Below, piece after piece: positions 1-7,893 of a stretch of DNA of 14,484 nt. The stretch's first letter is position 1; every line of letters starts with the position of its first letter. The notes beneath the pieces are model-generated. The model was not told the origin of the DNA, ran no database searches, and worked only from the letters and a program-made list of their open reading frames with translations. The DNA is from Anaerolineales bacterium UBA3905. GTDB lineage: Bacteria; Chloroflexota; Anaerolineae; Caldilineales; Caldilineaceae. The stretch covers positions 1 to 14,484 of the forward strand of contig DGFH01000222.1 of NCBI GenBank assembly GCA_002391565.1. Reading direction: 5' to 3'. Position numbers and translations under genes: made by a program.

Positions 1-933
1 AACGTCAAGTTTCTGATCGAGGGCGAGGAAGAGGTCTCATCGCCCAACCTGACGCCCTTCATCGAGCAGCACCTTGTCCTGCTCAAAGCCGACGTCTGCG
101 TGATCAGCGACACCTCGATGCCGAGCATCGACGCGCCGTCGATCACGCACAGCCTGCGCGGCATGACCTACATCGAGATCGAGGTCGAAGGGCCGAAAGA
201 AGACCTGCACAGCGGGCTGTGGGGCGGCGCTGCACACAATCCTGCGCTGGCGCTGGTCGAAATGCTGGGCAAGCTCTACAACCCGGACAACACCATCGCC
301 GTGCCCGGTTTCTACGACGATGTCGTCCCGCTGACCGAAGCCGAACGGGAAATGATCGCCAAGACCGACCTCAGCGAGGAGCAATACAAGGCGGTCACCG
401 GCGTGCCGGCGCTGTGGGGTGACAAGCGCTTCACCATCCGCGAGCGGCTTTCCGCCCGTCCGACGCTCGACATCAACGGACTATGGAGCGGCTGGAGTGG
501 CCCCGGCCCCAAGACGATCATCCCGCAGAAAGCGGGCGCCAAGCTCAGCTCGCGGCTGGTCGCCAACCAGGACCCGCACAAGATTTTCGAGTTGCTCAAG
601 AGCTACCTGGAGTCGATCGCCCCGCCGACGGTGAAGCTTGATGTTCGCCTGTTGACGACGGGCCGGGCGGCGCTGATCCCCTTCGACATTCCCGAAATGC
701 AGGCGGCCGCACGCGCCTACGAACGCGGTTGGGGACACGCGCCCGTCTTCACGCGCGGCGGCGGCAGCATCCCGGTCGTGGCGGACATCGCCACCTTGCT
801 CAAGATTCCCGTGGTGATGATGGGCTACGGTCTGGACAGCGACGGCTTGCACTCGCCCAACGAGCATTTCAGCATCGAAATGTTCGAGCGCGGGATCGAG
901 ACGGCGATTGTCTATCTGGAGGAATTGGCCTAA
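1..933 (+). CDS. M20-family dipeptidase (metallopeptidase), 5' end missing
   Basis: The frame is open from the first base, so this is the C-terminal 310 codons of a longer protein. Family members are about 450-460 residues, so roughly 150 are missing, including the HxD metal site. Seen here: the M20 catalytic and metal-binding Glu pair in EGEEEVSSP (nt 19-45), an Asp ligand in ISDTSMP (Asp at nt 109-111), the lid-domain motif EDLHSGLWGG (His at nt 208-210), TRGGGSIPV (about nt 751-777) and the last metal His in LHSPNEHF (nt 850-852). The motif set matches the carnosinase/CNDP-like and bacterial dipeptidase branch of M20. It should be a cytoplasmic zinc-dependent enzyme cleaving dipeptides or N-acylated amino acids. 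A 95-bp gap separates it from the next amide hydrolase on the same strand. The family is secure; the substrate is not known. Confidence 0.9.
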   Translation, partial: NVKFLIEGEEEVSSPNLTPFIEQHLVLLKADVCVISDTSMPSIDAPSITHSLRGMTYIEIEVEGPKEDLHSGLWGGAAHNPALALVEMLGKLYNPDNTIAVPGFYDDVVPLTEAEREMIAKTDLSEEQYKAVTGVPALWGDKRFTIRERLSARPTLDINGLWSGWSGPGPKTIIPQKAGAKLSSRLVANQDPHKIFELLKSYLESIAPPTVKLDVRLLTTGRAALIPFDIPEMQAAARAYERGWGHAPVFTRGGGSIPVVADIATLLKIPVVMMGYGLDSDGLHSPNEHFSIEMFERGIETAIVYLEELA

Positions 934-1028
934 TTGTCACGTTGACCGAAAAATGCAGCCTATCCAGAAATGTGCGAGAATTTTGACAGCAAATTCGTCT
1001 GGTAGCGAGTCACAAAGGAAATGCAGAG

Positions 1029-2003
1029 ATGTGTACACGGGTCTTATGGAACAACAACAGCCTGGCCGTGATGGCAGGGCGCACCATGGATTGGCCTGAA
1101 TCCACCGAGCCGATGTTGTTTGTGTTGCCGCGCGGCATGCGGCGCGATGGTGGGCGCCTGGCCGGTAAGGTAGTGGTCGCCGATAACCCGGCGCTGTGGA
1201 CTTCCAAGTACGGCAGCCTTATCACGACGATGTACGGCATTGGCACAGCCGATGGATTCAACGAGCGCGGCCTGGCAGGTCATATACTTTTTCTCAAGGC
1301 GACCGATTTTGGGATGCGCGACGCGGCCAGACCCGGTGTGCATGCGGGGTTATGGCTGCAGTTTGTGTTGGACAATACGGCAACGGTAGCCGAGGCGCTG
1401 ACGGCGCTGGAGACGGTGCAGCCAGTGATGATCGAGGCGCACGGGCGTAAGGCGACGGTGCACCTGGCGTTGGAGGATGCGAGCGGCGATTCGGCAGTGA
1501 TCGAGTATATCGAGGGCAAGCCGGTGATTCACCACGGCCGTGAGCACCAGATCATGACCAATGACCCAACGTATGATGAGCAGCTCGCGCTATTGGCGGC
1601 GCAGGATTTCTCCAAACCTTCGCGCGACATGCCGCTGCCGGGCAACATGAATGCACGGGATCGCTTTCAGCGCGCCGCCTATTACCTGGCGTTGCTGCGC
1701 GATCCGAAGAACGAACGGGAGGCTGTAGCAGGACTCTTCTCGGTAGTGCGGAATGTGTCGGTGCCGTTTGGCGCGCCGTATGGGGAGTTTGGCATTTACA
1801 ATACGGACTATCGCACAGTAGTCGATCTTGACAAACGGCGTTACTACTTTGAACTGACGACCAGCCCAAATGTAATCTGGGTCGATCTCAAAGACTTTGA
1901 CCTCAGCGCTGGCGCACCAGTGATGGGGTTGAACCCGGACAACATTGACTTGTCAGGGAATGTTACGAACAAGTTTGTGCAGCAGGTTACGACGCCGTTT
2001 TAG
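1029..2003 (+). CDS. Choloylglycine hydrolase / penicillin V acylase-family Ntn hydrolase
   Basis: This 324-residue protein begins MCTRVLW, so removal of Met1 would expose Cys2, the N-terminal nucleophile of the CBAH family. Other expected active-site residues are visible: Arg18 and Asp21 in GRTMDW, Asn78 in DGFNERGL, Asn178 in MTNDP and Arg212 in ARDRFQRAAYY. The length is normal for the family, about 315-350 residues. There is no signal peptide, so a cytoplasmic enzyme that needs no pro-peptide cleavage is likely. Known members hydrolyse bile-salt amides, penicillin V or N-acyl homoserine lactones; which applies cannot be read from the sequence. Bile salts are unlikely if the host is free-living. 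An AAAGGAA ribosome-binding site lies 8 bases before the ATG. Hand-counted stretches (45-60% GC) are poorer in GC than the neighbouring pepT (68-70%). Confidence 0.9.
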   Translation: MCTRVLWNNNSLAVMAGRTMDWPESTEPMLFVLPRGMRRDGGRLAGKVVVADNPALWTSKYGSLITTMYGIGTADGFNERGLAGHILFLKATDFGMRDAARPGVHAGLWLQFVLDNTATVAEALTALETVQPVMIEAHGRKATVHLALEDASGDSAVIEYIEGKPVIHHGREHQIMTNDPTYDEQLALLAAQDFSKPSRDMPLPGNMNARDRFQRAAYYLALLRDPKNEREAVAGLFSVVRNVSVPFGAPYGEFGIYNTDYRTVVDLDKRRYYFELTTSPNVIWVDLKDFDLSAGAPVMGLNPDNIDLSGNVTNKFVQQVTTPF

Positions 2004-2046
2004 CAATCAGAGCAGCCCTGCAAGTGAAAGATAGTACCCTTCGCAC

Positions 2047-2089
2047 CTTCGCTCCTTCCTATGCATATTTTTCACACGAAGGAGCGAAG
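2047..2089. repeat. Perfect 12-bp inverted repeat in the gap before pepT
   Basis: Arms CTTCGCTCCTTC (2047-2058) and GAAGGAGCGAAG (2078-2089) are exact reverse complements around a 19-base AT-rich spacer. It lies 43 bases after the acylase stop. No T-run follows on the + strand, so a classical intrinsic terminator is not clear. It could still end or stabilise the acylase transcript, or be the core of a dispersed purine-rich repeat. The following CACAAAGGAA (2091-2100) also occurs just before the acylase gene at 1011-1020. Confidence 0.6.
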
Positions 2090-2152
2090 ACACAAAGGAA
2101 TACAGCGACACCTGCAGCCGCATTCGACATTCTATAGAAATGGCAGGCAACA

Positions 2153-3403
<1,251 letters not shown>

Positions 3404-3442
3404 GCGTTCACAGTTCACAAACAACGATCGATCTTGTTCAGC

Positions 3443-3447
3443 GGAGG
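3443..3447 (+). promoter_or_regulatory. Ribosome-binding site fixing the AbgT start
   Basis: GGAGG lies 4 bases before ATG 3452. The in-frame TTG at 3434 has no such site, so ATG 3452 is preferred. Confidence 0.6.
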
Positions 3448-3451
3448 CAAG

Positions 3452-5200
3452 ATGGCTACAGGTTCCAGCAAGAAAGCCAAGCATCAACGTGGCGCCAGGA
3501 ACGCGCAGGGTTCGACAGGTACGCAGAGTCAGCAGCAGGTGCAAGCGCCGCCACCAGCGCCTGCTGCACCAGAAAATAAAGGACTGCTCCCCAAGCTGCT
3601 CGACGGCGTGGAAAAGGTGGGCAACAAGGTGCCTCACCCGGTGCTGATGTTCTTCTACCTGATGATCGGCGTGATTGTCCTTTCGGCGATCTTGTCGCTC
3701 TTGGGCATTAGCGTCACCGAACAGATCGCCGTGCCGGCGCCGGTGGAGGTGACGCCGGACTTCTATGAGGATGTCAGCCAGTACACGCTGTCGGGCGTGG
3801 GATCGTCTGGCGATGTCCACTACGTGATCCAGGAACAGACCATCACCATCAACAGTCTGCTGAGCATCGAGGGCATCCGCTTCCTGTTCACCTCCTTCGT
3901 GCCAAACTTCCAGGGCTTTGGCGCGCTGGCGGTCACGCTCATCGCCATGATGGGCGCGGGCGCGGCGGAGGTGGCCGGACTGCTGGCCGCCCTGATCCGC
4001 AAGCTGGTCAAAGTCGCCCCACGGCCGCTGATCGCCTACCTGATTGTCTTTGTTGGCGTGCTTTCCAGCGTCGCCTCGGATGCGGGCTACCTGATCCTGA
4101 TTCCGCTGGGCGCGGCCGCCTTTCTCGCTGTCGGGCGACACCCGATCGCGGGTCTGGCCGCCGGCTTTGGCGGCGTCGCCGCAGTCTTTATGGCGAATCT
4201 AATCCCCACGCCTAACGACGCTATGTTGTTCGAGATCACCAACGAATCCATTGCCCTGGCTGGCGGGGCGCCGATCTCGATTACAGCGGATTACTTCTTC
4301 CAGGCTGTATCGGCCATCGTAATGACCATCGTTGTCGGGATCGTCGTGGTGCGCGTCGTCGAGCCGCGGCTGGGCAAGTTCGATCCATCGCAAGCGGGCG
4401 ACCCTGACCAGGCTGCAGCTGCCGACGAAATCGATCCGAAGCTAGAGTCGCGCGGGTTGCGGTGGGCCGGGCTGGCTTTGCTGGCCGTGCTGGGCGTTGT
4501 CGCGCTTGCCACCTTCCCGCCAGGCGCGCCGCTGCGCGACCCTGCGACAGGCGAGATCATCGGCCAGACGCCGTTCATGCAGAGCCTGTTGTTCATCGTG
4601 ATGCTCTGTTTCTTCATTCCGGGCATCGCCTTCGGGTGGGCGGTCGGCAAGTACAAACACGCCAATGACGTGATCGCGGCCGTGATCAAAACCTTTGGCG
4701 GTCTGGGTGGATTGATCTTCACGTTGCTGATGATCAGCCAGTTCATCGCCTACTTCAACTATTCCAACCTGCCGGCGCTGATCGCCACTGCACTGGCTGG
4801 ATGGTTGGGAGAGGCCGGCATTCCGGCGATTCCGCTGCTGGTGGGCTTTGTCTTCGTGATCGTGGTGCTCGACTTCATCATGCCCGGCTCGCTGGCGAAG
4901 TGGGCGATCTTTGCGCCCATCTTTGTGCCGCTCTTCATCCGGTTGGGTGTGCCGGCGCAGACGGTGTTCGCCGCCTATCGCGTCGGCGACTCGCCGATCA
5001 ACACGCTGACGCCGTTGATGGTCTACTTCCCGGTCATCGTCATCTTCGCCCAGCGCTACCAGAAGAGCGCGGGCGTCGGGTCGTTGGTGGCGCTGATGCT
5101 GCCGATTGCAGCCGTGGTGCTGATCGCCTGGCTCGTCTTTTTTATCCTGTGGTTTGTACTGGGGATTCCGCTTGGACCAGGCTACCCGGTCAGATTATAG
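3452..5200 (+). CDS. AbgT-family transporter
   Basis: A 582-residue polytopic membrane protein with clear AbgT-family signatures: SVASDAGYLILIPLGAA (about 206-222), GRHPIAGLAAGFGGVAAVF (about 228-246), MANLIPTPNDAMLFEIT (about 247-263), a KWAIFAPIFVP helix (about 483-493) and AYRVGDSPINTLTPLMVYFP (508-527). E. coli AbgT imports p-aminobenzoyl-glutamate, while MtrF and YdaH of the same family export sulfonamide-type antimetabolites. It carries an unusually long N-terminal cytosolic tail rich in Lys, Gln, Ala and Pro (residues 1-45) before helix 1 near 62-85. The Ser three residues before the motif Trp in family members I recall is Leu481 here. It follows pepT by 48 bp and is 6 bp from the next gene. 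The family is secure; substrate and direction are not. Import of short peptides or aminoacyl conjugates would fit the neighbours. Confidence 0.9.
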   Translation: MATGSSKKAKHQRGARNAQGSTGTQSQQQVQAPPPAPAAPENKGLLPKLLDGVEKVGNKVPHPVLMFFYLMIGVIVLSAILSLLGISVTEQIAVPAPVEVTPDFYEDVSQYTLSGVGSSGDVHYVIQEQTITINSLLSIEGIRFLFTSFVPNFQGFGALAVTLIAMMGAGAAEVAGLLAALIRKLVKVAPRPLIAYLIVFVGVLSSVASDAGYLILIPLGAAAFLAVGRHPIAGLAAGFGGVAAVFMANLIPTPNDAMLFEITNESIALAGGAPISITADYFFQAVSAIVMTIVVGIVVVRVVEPRLGKFDPSQAGDPDQAAAADEIDPKLESRGLRWAGLALLAVLGVVALATFPPGAPLRDPATGEIIGQTPFMQSLLFIVMLCFFIPGIAFGWAVGKYKHANDVIAAVIKTFGGLGGLIFTLLMISQFIAYFNYSNLPALIATALAGWLGEAGIPAIPLLVGFVFVIVVLDFIMPGSLAKWAIFAPIFVPLFIRLGVPAQTVFAAYRVGDSPINTLTPLMVYFPVIVIFAQRYQKSAGVGSLVALMLPIAAVVLIAWLVFFILWFVLGIPLGPGYPVRL

Positions 5201-5206
5201 ACGCCG

Positions 5207-5923
5207 ATGCCGGAGGTATTGCAACCCATCCAGGATTTGATCAATCTACAGGAAACGCGGGCAGCATTGCTGGAGCAGCCCCCGTTTCAGGTGCCGTTCC
5301 TGCTCGACTACCTGGCCGTCTTCCTGTGGGCGGTGAGCGGCGCCATTGTCGGCATGCACAAACGCTATGACTTTGCGGGCGTGCTGGTGGTCGCGATCCT
5401 GGCGTCGACGGGCGGGAGCCTGATCCGTGATGGCATCTTCCTGCAGCAGACGCCGCCCGTGCTCAGCGACCCGTGGTATATCCCGGTGATCATTGTGGCG
5501 ACGGCGTTCGTAGGGCTTTTTCGGCGGCGCATCACAGAGATGCTCCTGGTGGATCGGGTGGTGGATGTGATCGATGGGATCGGCGTGCCGGCCTTCGCCA
5601 TCGTTGGGCTGCAACTATCGCTGCAGGCGGGCATTCCACTGCCGGGCGTCGTGGTGGTGGGCGTCACCAACGGCGTGGGCGGCGGCATCCTGCGCGACCT
5701 GCTGGTGGGCGACACGCCGTCGGCGCTCAAGCCGGGCACGATCTTTGTTTCCGGCGTGATCTTGATCTGCGTCTTGTTCCTGATCCTGACCTATGGCTTT
5801 GGCGCCAGCAAGGAATGGTCTGCCTGGGCAATGATCGTCTTGTTCTTTACTATTCGTATGTTGAGCATCCGCTACAACTGGCGGACGCGTCCCGTGTTGA
5901 AGGAGCCGCCATCCAGGGACTGA
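5207..5923 (+). CDS. UPF0126 / YadS-TRIC-type membrane protein (two repeats)
   Basis: A 238-residue membrane protein with two homologous halves. Each carries the signature GG(S/G)xxRD followed by a Pro-containing stretch: GGSLIRDGIFLQQTPP (69-84) and GGGILRDLLVGDTPSALKP (158-176). About seven hydrophobic segments run from residue 32 to 222, the normal topology and size for the family, after an extra hydrophilic N-terminal stretch of about 30 residues. Pfam calls the domain a glycine transporter domain, and bacterial relatives of TRIC channels conduct cations, so transport of a small solute or ion is likely but not specific. ATG 5207 is only 6 bp after the AbgT stop with no strong ribosome-binding site, suggesting translational coupling. 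If it moved glycine it could handle a product of dipeptide cleavage; that is speculation. Confidence 0.85.
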   Translation: MPEVLQPIQDLINLQETRAALLEQPPFQVPFLLDYLAVFLWAVSGAIVGMHKRYDFAGVLVVAILASTGGSLIRDGIFLQQTPPVLSDPWYIPVIIVATAFVGLFRRRITEMLLVDRVVDVIDGIGVPAFAIVGLQLSLQAGIPLPGVVVVGVTNGVGGGILRDLLVGDTPSALKPGTIFVSGVILICVLFLILTYGFGASKEWSAWAMIVLFFTIRMLSIRYNWRTRPVLKEPPSRD

Positions 5924-5944
5924 GGCTGCTTTGTCTCGCCCAAC

Positions 5945-6028
5945 GATTGCCCTCGCCGGGGTAGGAGCATGTACAGACTGCCCGACGCCTGATGGCAATC
6001 CAAGAATCTGGGGATGAAACTGATTGCC
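5945..6028 (+). promoter_or_regulatory. Possible alternative-pairing leader before the DUF1269 gene
   Basis: GGCAATC (5994-6000) can pair with GATTGCC on either side, at 5945-5951 or 6022-6028, so two mutually exclusive 7-bp stems are possible. The arms are short and could arise by chance. No riboswitch family is recognised. The 160 bases from 5924 to 6083 otherwise hold no gene. Confidence 0.2.
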
Positions 6029-6070
6029 TCACAACCGGCAAATCAGGTATTGCTATGTAACAAAGAACAG

Positions 6071-6076
6071 AAAGGA
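6071..6076 (+). promoter_or_regulatory. Ribosome-binding site fixing the DUF1269 protein start
   Basis: AAAGGA lies 7 bases before ATG 6084. This start is preferred over the in-frame TTG at 6024, which has no site and would add 20 residues with no sign of conservation. Confidence 0.65.
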
Positions 6077-6083
6077 TAACTGT

Positions 6084-6767
6084 ATGAACGACAATCCAGT
6101 GCAAGTCCTTGTCGCCGCCTTCAACGATCCAAACCGTGCGGCGGAGATCATGGCGGAACTGAAACAGGGCAAAAAGGAAGGACTGATCGGCATCATCGAC
6201 GCCGCCGTCGTCGTCAAGGATGCAGAGGGCAAGCTCAAGGTCAAGGACGCCAAGCGCCGCAGCCGCAAGGGTCTCATCACCGGCGGCGTGATAGGCGGCG
6301 TATTGGGGCTGCTGGCAGGGCCTGTCGGCTGGATGGCCGTGGGCGGCGGCGCCATCGGCGCGCTGGCGGGCAAAGCGGCGGGCAGCAGCTTGAAGGCGAC
6401 GATGGAAGAGATCGGCGCAGCATTGACGCCCAACTCCTCGGCAATCGTCGCCGTGGTTGAACACAAGTGGGTTGGCATCCTTGAATCGATGCTGGCGGCT
6501 GAGGGCGCACGCCTCGCCATGGATGCCATCAAGGAGGACATCGCCACGCAGTTGAATGCTGGCGGCAACGTCCTCTTCACGGCGATCGGCGGAACGCAAG
6601 CCGCCAGCGTCATGCGCGCCGCCGAAACACCGGAAGGGGTGCAGGTCAGCGCCATCGGCGTCACTGAGGACGGCGTCTTCATCGGCGATGCGCAGCTCGT
6701 CACCGACGAAGAGATCATCGATGGCGAAGCCACGCCGATGACGTCATCGGATGAGGCAAAGCAATAG
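6084..6767 (+). CDS. DUF1269-like glycine-rich membrane-associated protein
   Basis: A 227-residue protein of the DUF1269 type. The N-terminal part (5-60) is an alpha/beta segment, VQVLVAAFNDPNRAAEIM, as in family members that begin with a short ferredoxin-like half domain, and it ends in a basic patch (KDAKRRSRKG, 55-63). Residues 63-101 form a glycine-zipper-like hydrophobic segment (GGVIGGVLGLLAGP and GGGAIGALAGKAAG). The second half contains SSAIVAVVEHKWV (118-130), another family hallmark, then helices. The tail (about 190-227) is acidic. Function is unknown; related proteins sit in stress and envelope gene neighbourhoods and are often linked to SHOCT domains, a remnant of which follows here. 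No signal peptide is seen. It starts the second gene block and ends 16 bases before a strong hairpin. Confidence 0.75.
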   Translation: MNDNPVQVLVAAFNDPNRAAEIMAELKQGKKEGLIGIIDAAVVVKDAEGKLKVKDAKRRSRKGLITGGVIGGVLGLLAGPVGWMAVGGGAIGALAGKAAGSSLKATMEEIGAALTPNSSAIVAVVEHKWVGILESMLAAEGARLAMDAIKEDIATQLNAGGNVLFTAIGGTQAASVMRAAETPEGVQVSAIGVTEDGVFIGDAQLVTDEEIIDGEATPMTSSDEAKQ

Positions 6768-6783
6768 CTCGGACCAACCGCAA

Positions 6784-6829
6784 CCGCGTGCGGCAACCAC
6801 CAGTGCTTTGGGGTGATTGCCGCACGTGG
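6784..6829 (+). terminator. Strong stem-loop after the DUF1269 gene
   Basis: CCGCGTGCGGCAA (6784-6796) pairs with TTGCCGCACGTGG (6817-6829): 13 pairs with a single G-T wobble. After a one-base mismatch on each side the stem can extend by CACC/GGTG. It starts 16 bases after the stop codon, the usual place for a terminator. No T-run follows, so it may be a non-classical terminator or an mRNA-stabilising hairpin. Confidence 0.5.
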
Positions 6830-6871
6830 ACGTTCAGCGGTAGCGTTTATCGATTTCTAGGTTGTCACGTG

Positions 6872-6887
6872 AGATTGCTCGCAATCT
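6872..6887 (+). repeat. Small palindrome overlapping the larger one
   Basis: AGATTGC (6872-6878) and GCAATCT (6881-6887) are perfect complements across two bases; a 6-bp stem with a CTCG loop is the likely form. It shares 6884-6887 with the left arm of the next palindrome, so the two cannot form together. Confidence 0.4.
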
Positions 6888-6917
6888 TCCCAGAAGCTTT
6901 GGAGCTTCCGGGAAGAT
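6884..6917. repeat. 15-bp palindrome, copy 1 of a dispersed pair
   Basis: ATCTTCCCAGAAGCT (6884-6898) pairs with AGCTTCCGGGAAGAT (6903-6917) with one A-C mismatch and a TTGG loop. The same element recurs at 9769-9801. The second outermost pair is T-A here and C-G there, so pairing is kept while sequence changes. It lies in a 382-base gap (6768-7149) whose only other contents are the hairpins described and the SHOCT remnant. Confidence 0.75.
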
Positions 6918-6958
6918 AAACAGTTAACCTGGCGGTCAGTATATAGAGGAGAAAAGGA

Positions 6959-7059
6959 ATGCAATCGACGCCTGGGTCAGTCGACTATCTGTGTGGCATC
7001 AAGCCGGCATCTTGAGCGATGAGGAATTTGCTGCCATGAAAGCCAAGATTCTGCAATAG
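6959..7059 (+). pseudogene. SHOCT-domain small protein, frame-broken remnant
   Basis: ATG 6959 has a good GAGGAG site (6946-6951) 7 bases upstream, but its own frame gives only 18 residues and stops at TGA 7013-7015. The frame beginning one base earlier runs from the same area to TAG 7057-7059 and ends GILSDEEFAAMKAKILQ, a textbook SHOCT motif (short hydrophobic helix, Gly-Ile-Leu turn, Asp-Glu-Glu-Phe helix). That frame has no ATG or other plausible start upstream. One missing base soon after the ATG would join them into a protein of about 33 residues, a normal size for a stand-alone SHOCT protein. This could be a real mutation or a sequencing error. SHOCT domains are proposed to mediate oligomerisation or membrane association and often follow DUF1269-like genes. 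The SHOCT frame is also the frame of the next gene, separated by this one stop. Confidence 0.55.
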
Positions 7060-7149
7060 CTGACAGCCGTCATCATGGGCAGTAGGCATTCGTCGCGCGC
7101 GGCCAGACCAGTCAGTTCGCGCACCGGTTCGCATCATCTGCAGCGCACG

Positions 7150-7839
7150 ATGTCGAATGCAGGCTTTTGGAATCGCCTGCTCGACCCAATTGATCGACTG
7201 GCGGAGTCAATCTTCAGCATCTTGATTCTGTTGTCGTTCACGTTGGCGTTTCGCATCATCAAGTTGGGCGACGATCCAACGCAGCATATCCCGTCGGCTT
7301 ATGTCAATGAATTACTGATCGGTGCGGCGGGCGCCACGCTGGCATGGGGCATCATCGACGGCGTCATGTACGCGCTGATGGCAATGTTCGAACGAGGTGA
7401 GCGCCATCGCCTGCTGCATCAGTTGCAATCTACACAAACTGACGAGGAAGGGATTCAAATTATCGCTGATGAATTCGATTACTTTCTAGAGCCAATCACC
7501 GGCGCACAGCAGCGACAAATGCTCTATCAGGACGTGCTGGAACATCTGCGTGAGGGCAAGCCGCAGCCAGTGCGCCTGGAGCGTCAGGACATTGCCGGCG
7601 GCTTTGGCTCCGTACTGGTTGCAATCATTGCCGTGCTGCCATCGTTTGCGCCGTTTCTAATTTTCTACAACAACCCGGCGCTGGCGATTCGCGTTTCCAA
7701 TGTCGTGTCATTCACAGCATTGTTTATTCTTGGGTATCAATGGGGCAGATACACCGGCGCCGATCCCTGGCGCACCGGATTGCTCTTAGCCGCCATCGCT
7801 GCCATCATGGTTCTGATTGCTATCCCGCTCGGAGGGTGA
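7150..7839 (+). CDS. VIT/CCC1-like integral membrane protein
   Basis: A 229-residue protein with about five membrane helices: 19-36, 52-80, 151-172, 177-198 and 208-227. The motifs LLDPIDRLAES, GATLAWGIIDGVMYALMAMF, ALAIRVSNVVSF and LGYQWGRYTGADPWRTG match, from memory, a bacterial group usually annotated VIT1/CCC1 transporter family. VIT and CCC1 proteins move iron or manganese across membranes. The cytoplasmic loop (81-150) lacks a clear Glu-rich metal-binding domain like that of plant VIT1, so metal transport is only suggested. ATG 7150 is preferred because conserved sequence begins about 10 residues later. An earlier in-frame ATG at 7075 would add 25 basic, Ser/Arg-rich residues that look non-coding. 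Neither start has a good ribosome-binding site, which leaves the exact N-terminus uncertain. Confidence 0.7.
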   Translation: MSNAGFWNRLLDPIDRLAESIFSILILLSFTLAFRIIKLGDDPTQHIPSAYVNELLIGAAGATLAWGIIDGVMYALMAMFERGERHRLLHQLQSTQTDEEGIQIIADEFDYFLEPITGAQQRQMLYQDVLEHLREGKPQPVRLERQDIAGGFGSVLVAIIAVLPSFAPFLIFYNNPALAIRVSNVVSFTALFILGYQWGRYTGADPWRTGLLLAAIAAIMVLIAIPLGG

Positions 7840-7850
7840 CGCGTCTACGC

Positions 7851-7866
7851 GTGCTTTCTGAAGCAC
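7851..7866 (+). terminator. Short hairpin between the VIT-like and BaeRF genes
   Basis: GTGCTT and AAGCAC flank a TCTG loop, 11 bases after the VIT-like stop. With only 6 pairs and no T-run, it could be a weak pause or processing site rather than a terminator. Confidence 0.25.
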
Positions 7867-7893
7867 CAAACAAAACGATAGGAGACACTGTGT

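Noticed and set aside
997..1007. GTCTGGTAGCG repeated at 9044-9054
   Set aside because: An 11-base exact match is expected several times by chance in a window of this size, and the flanks do not align convincingly.
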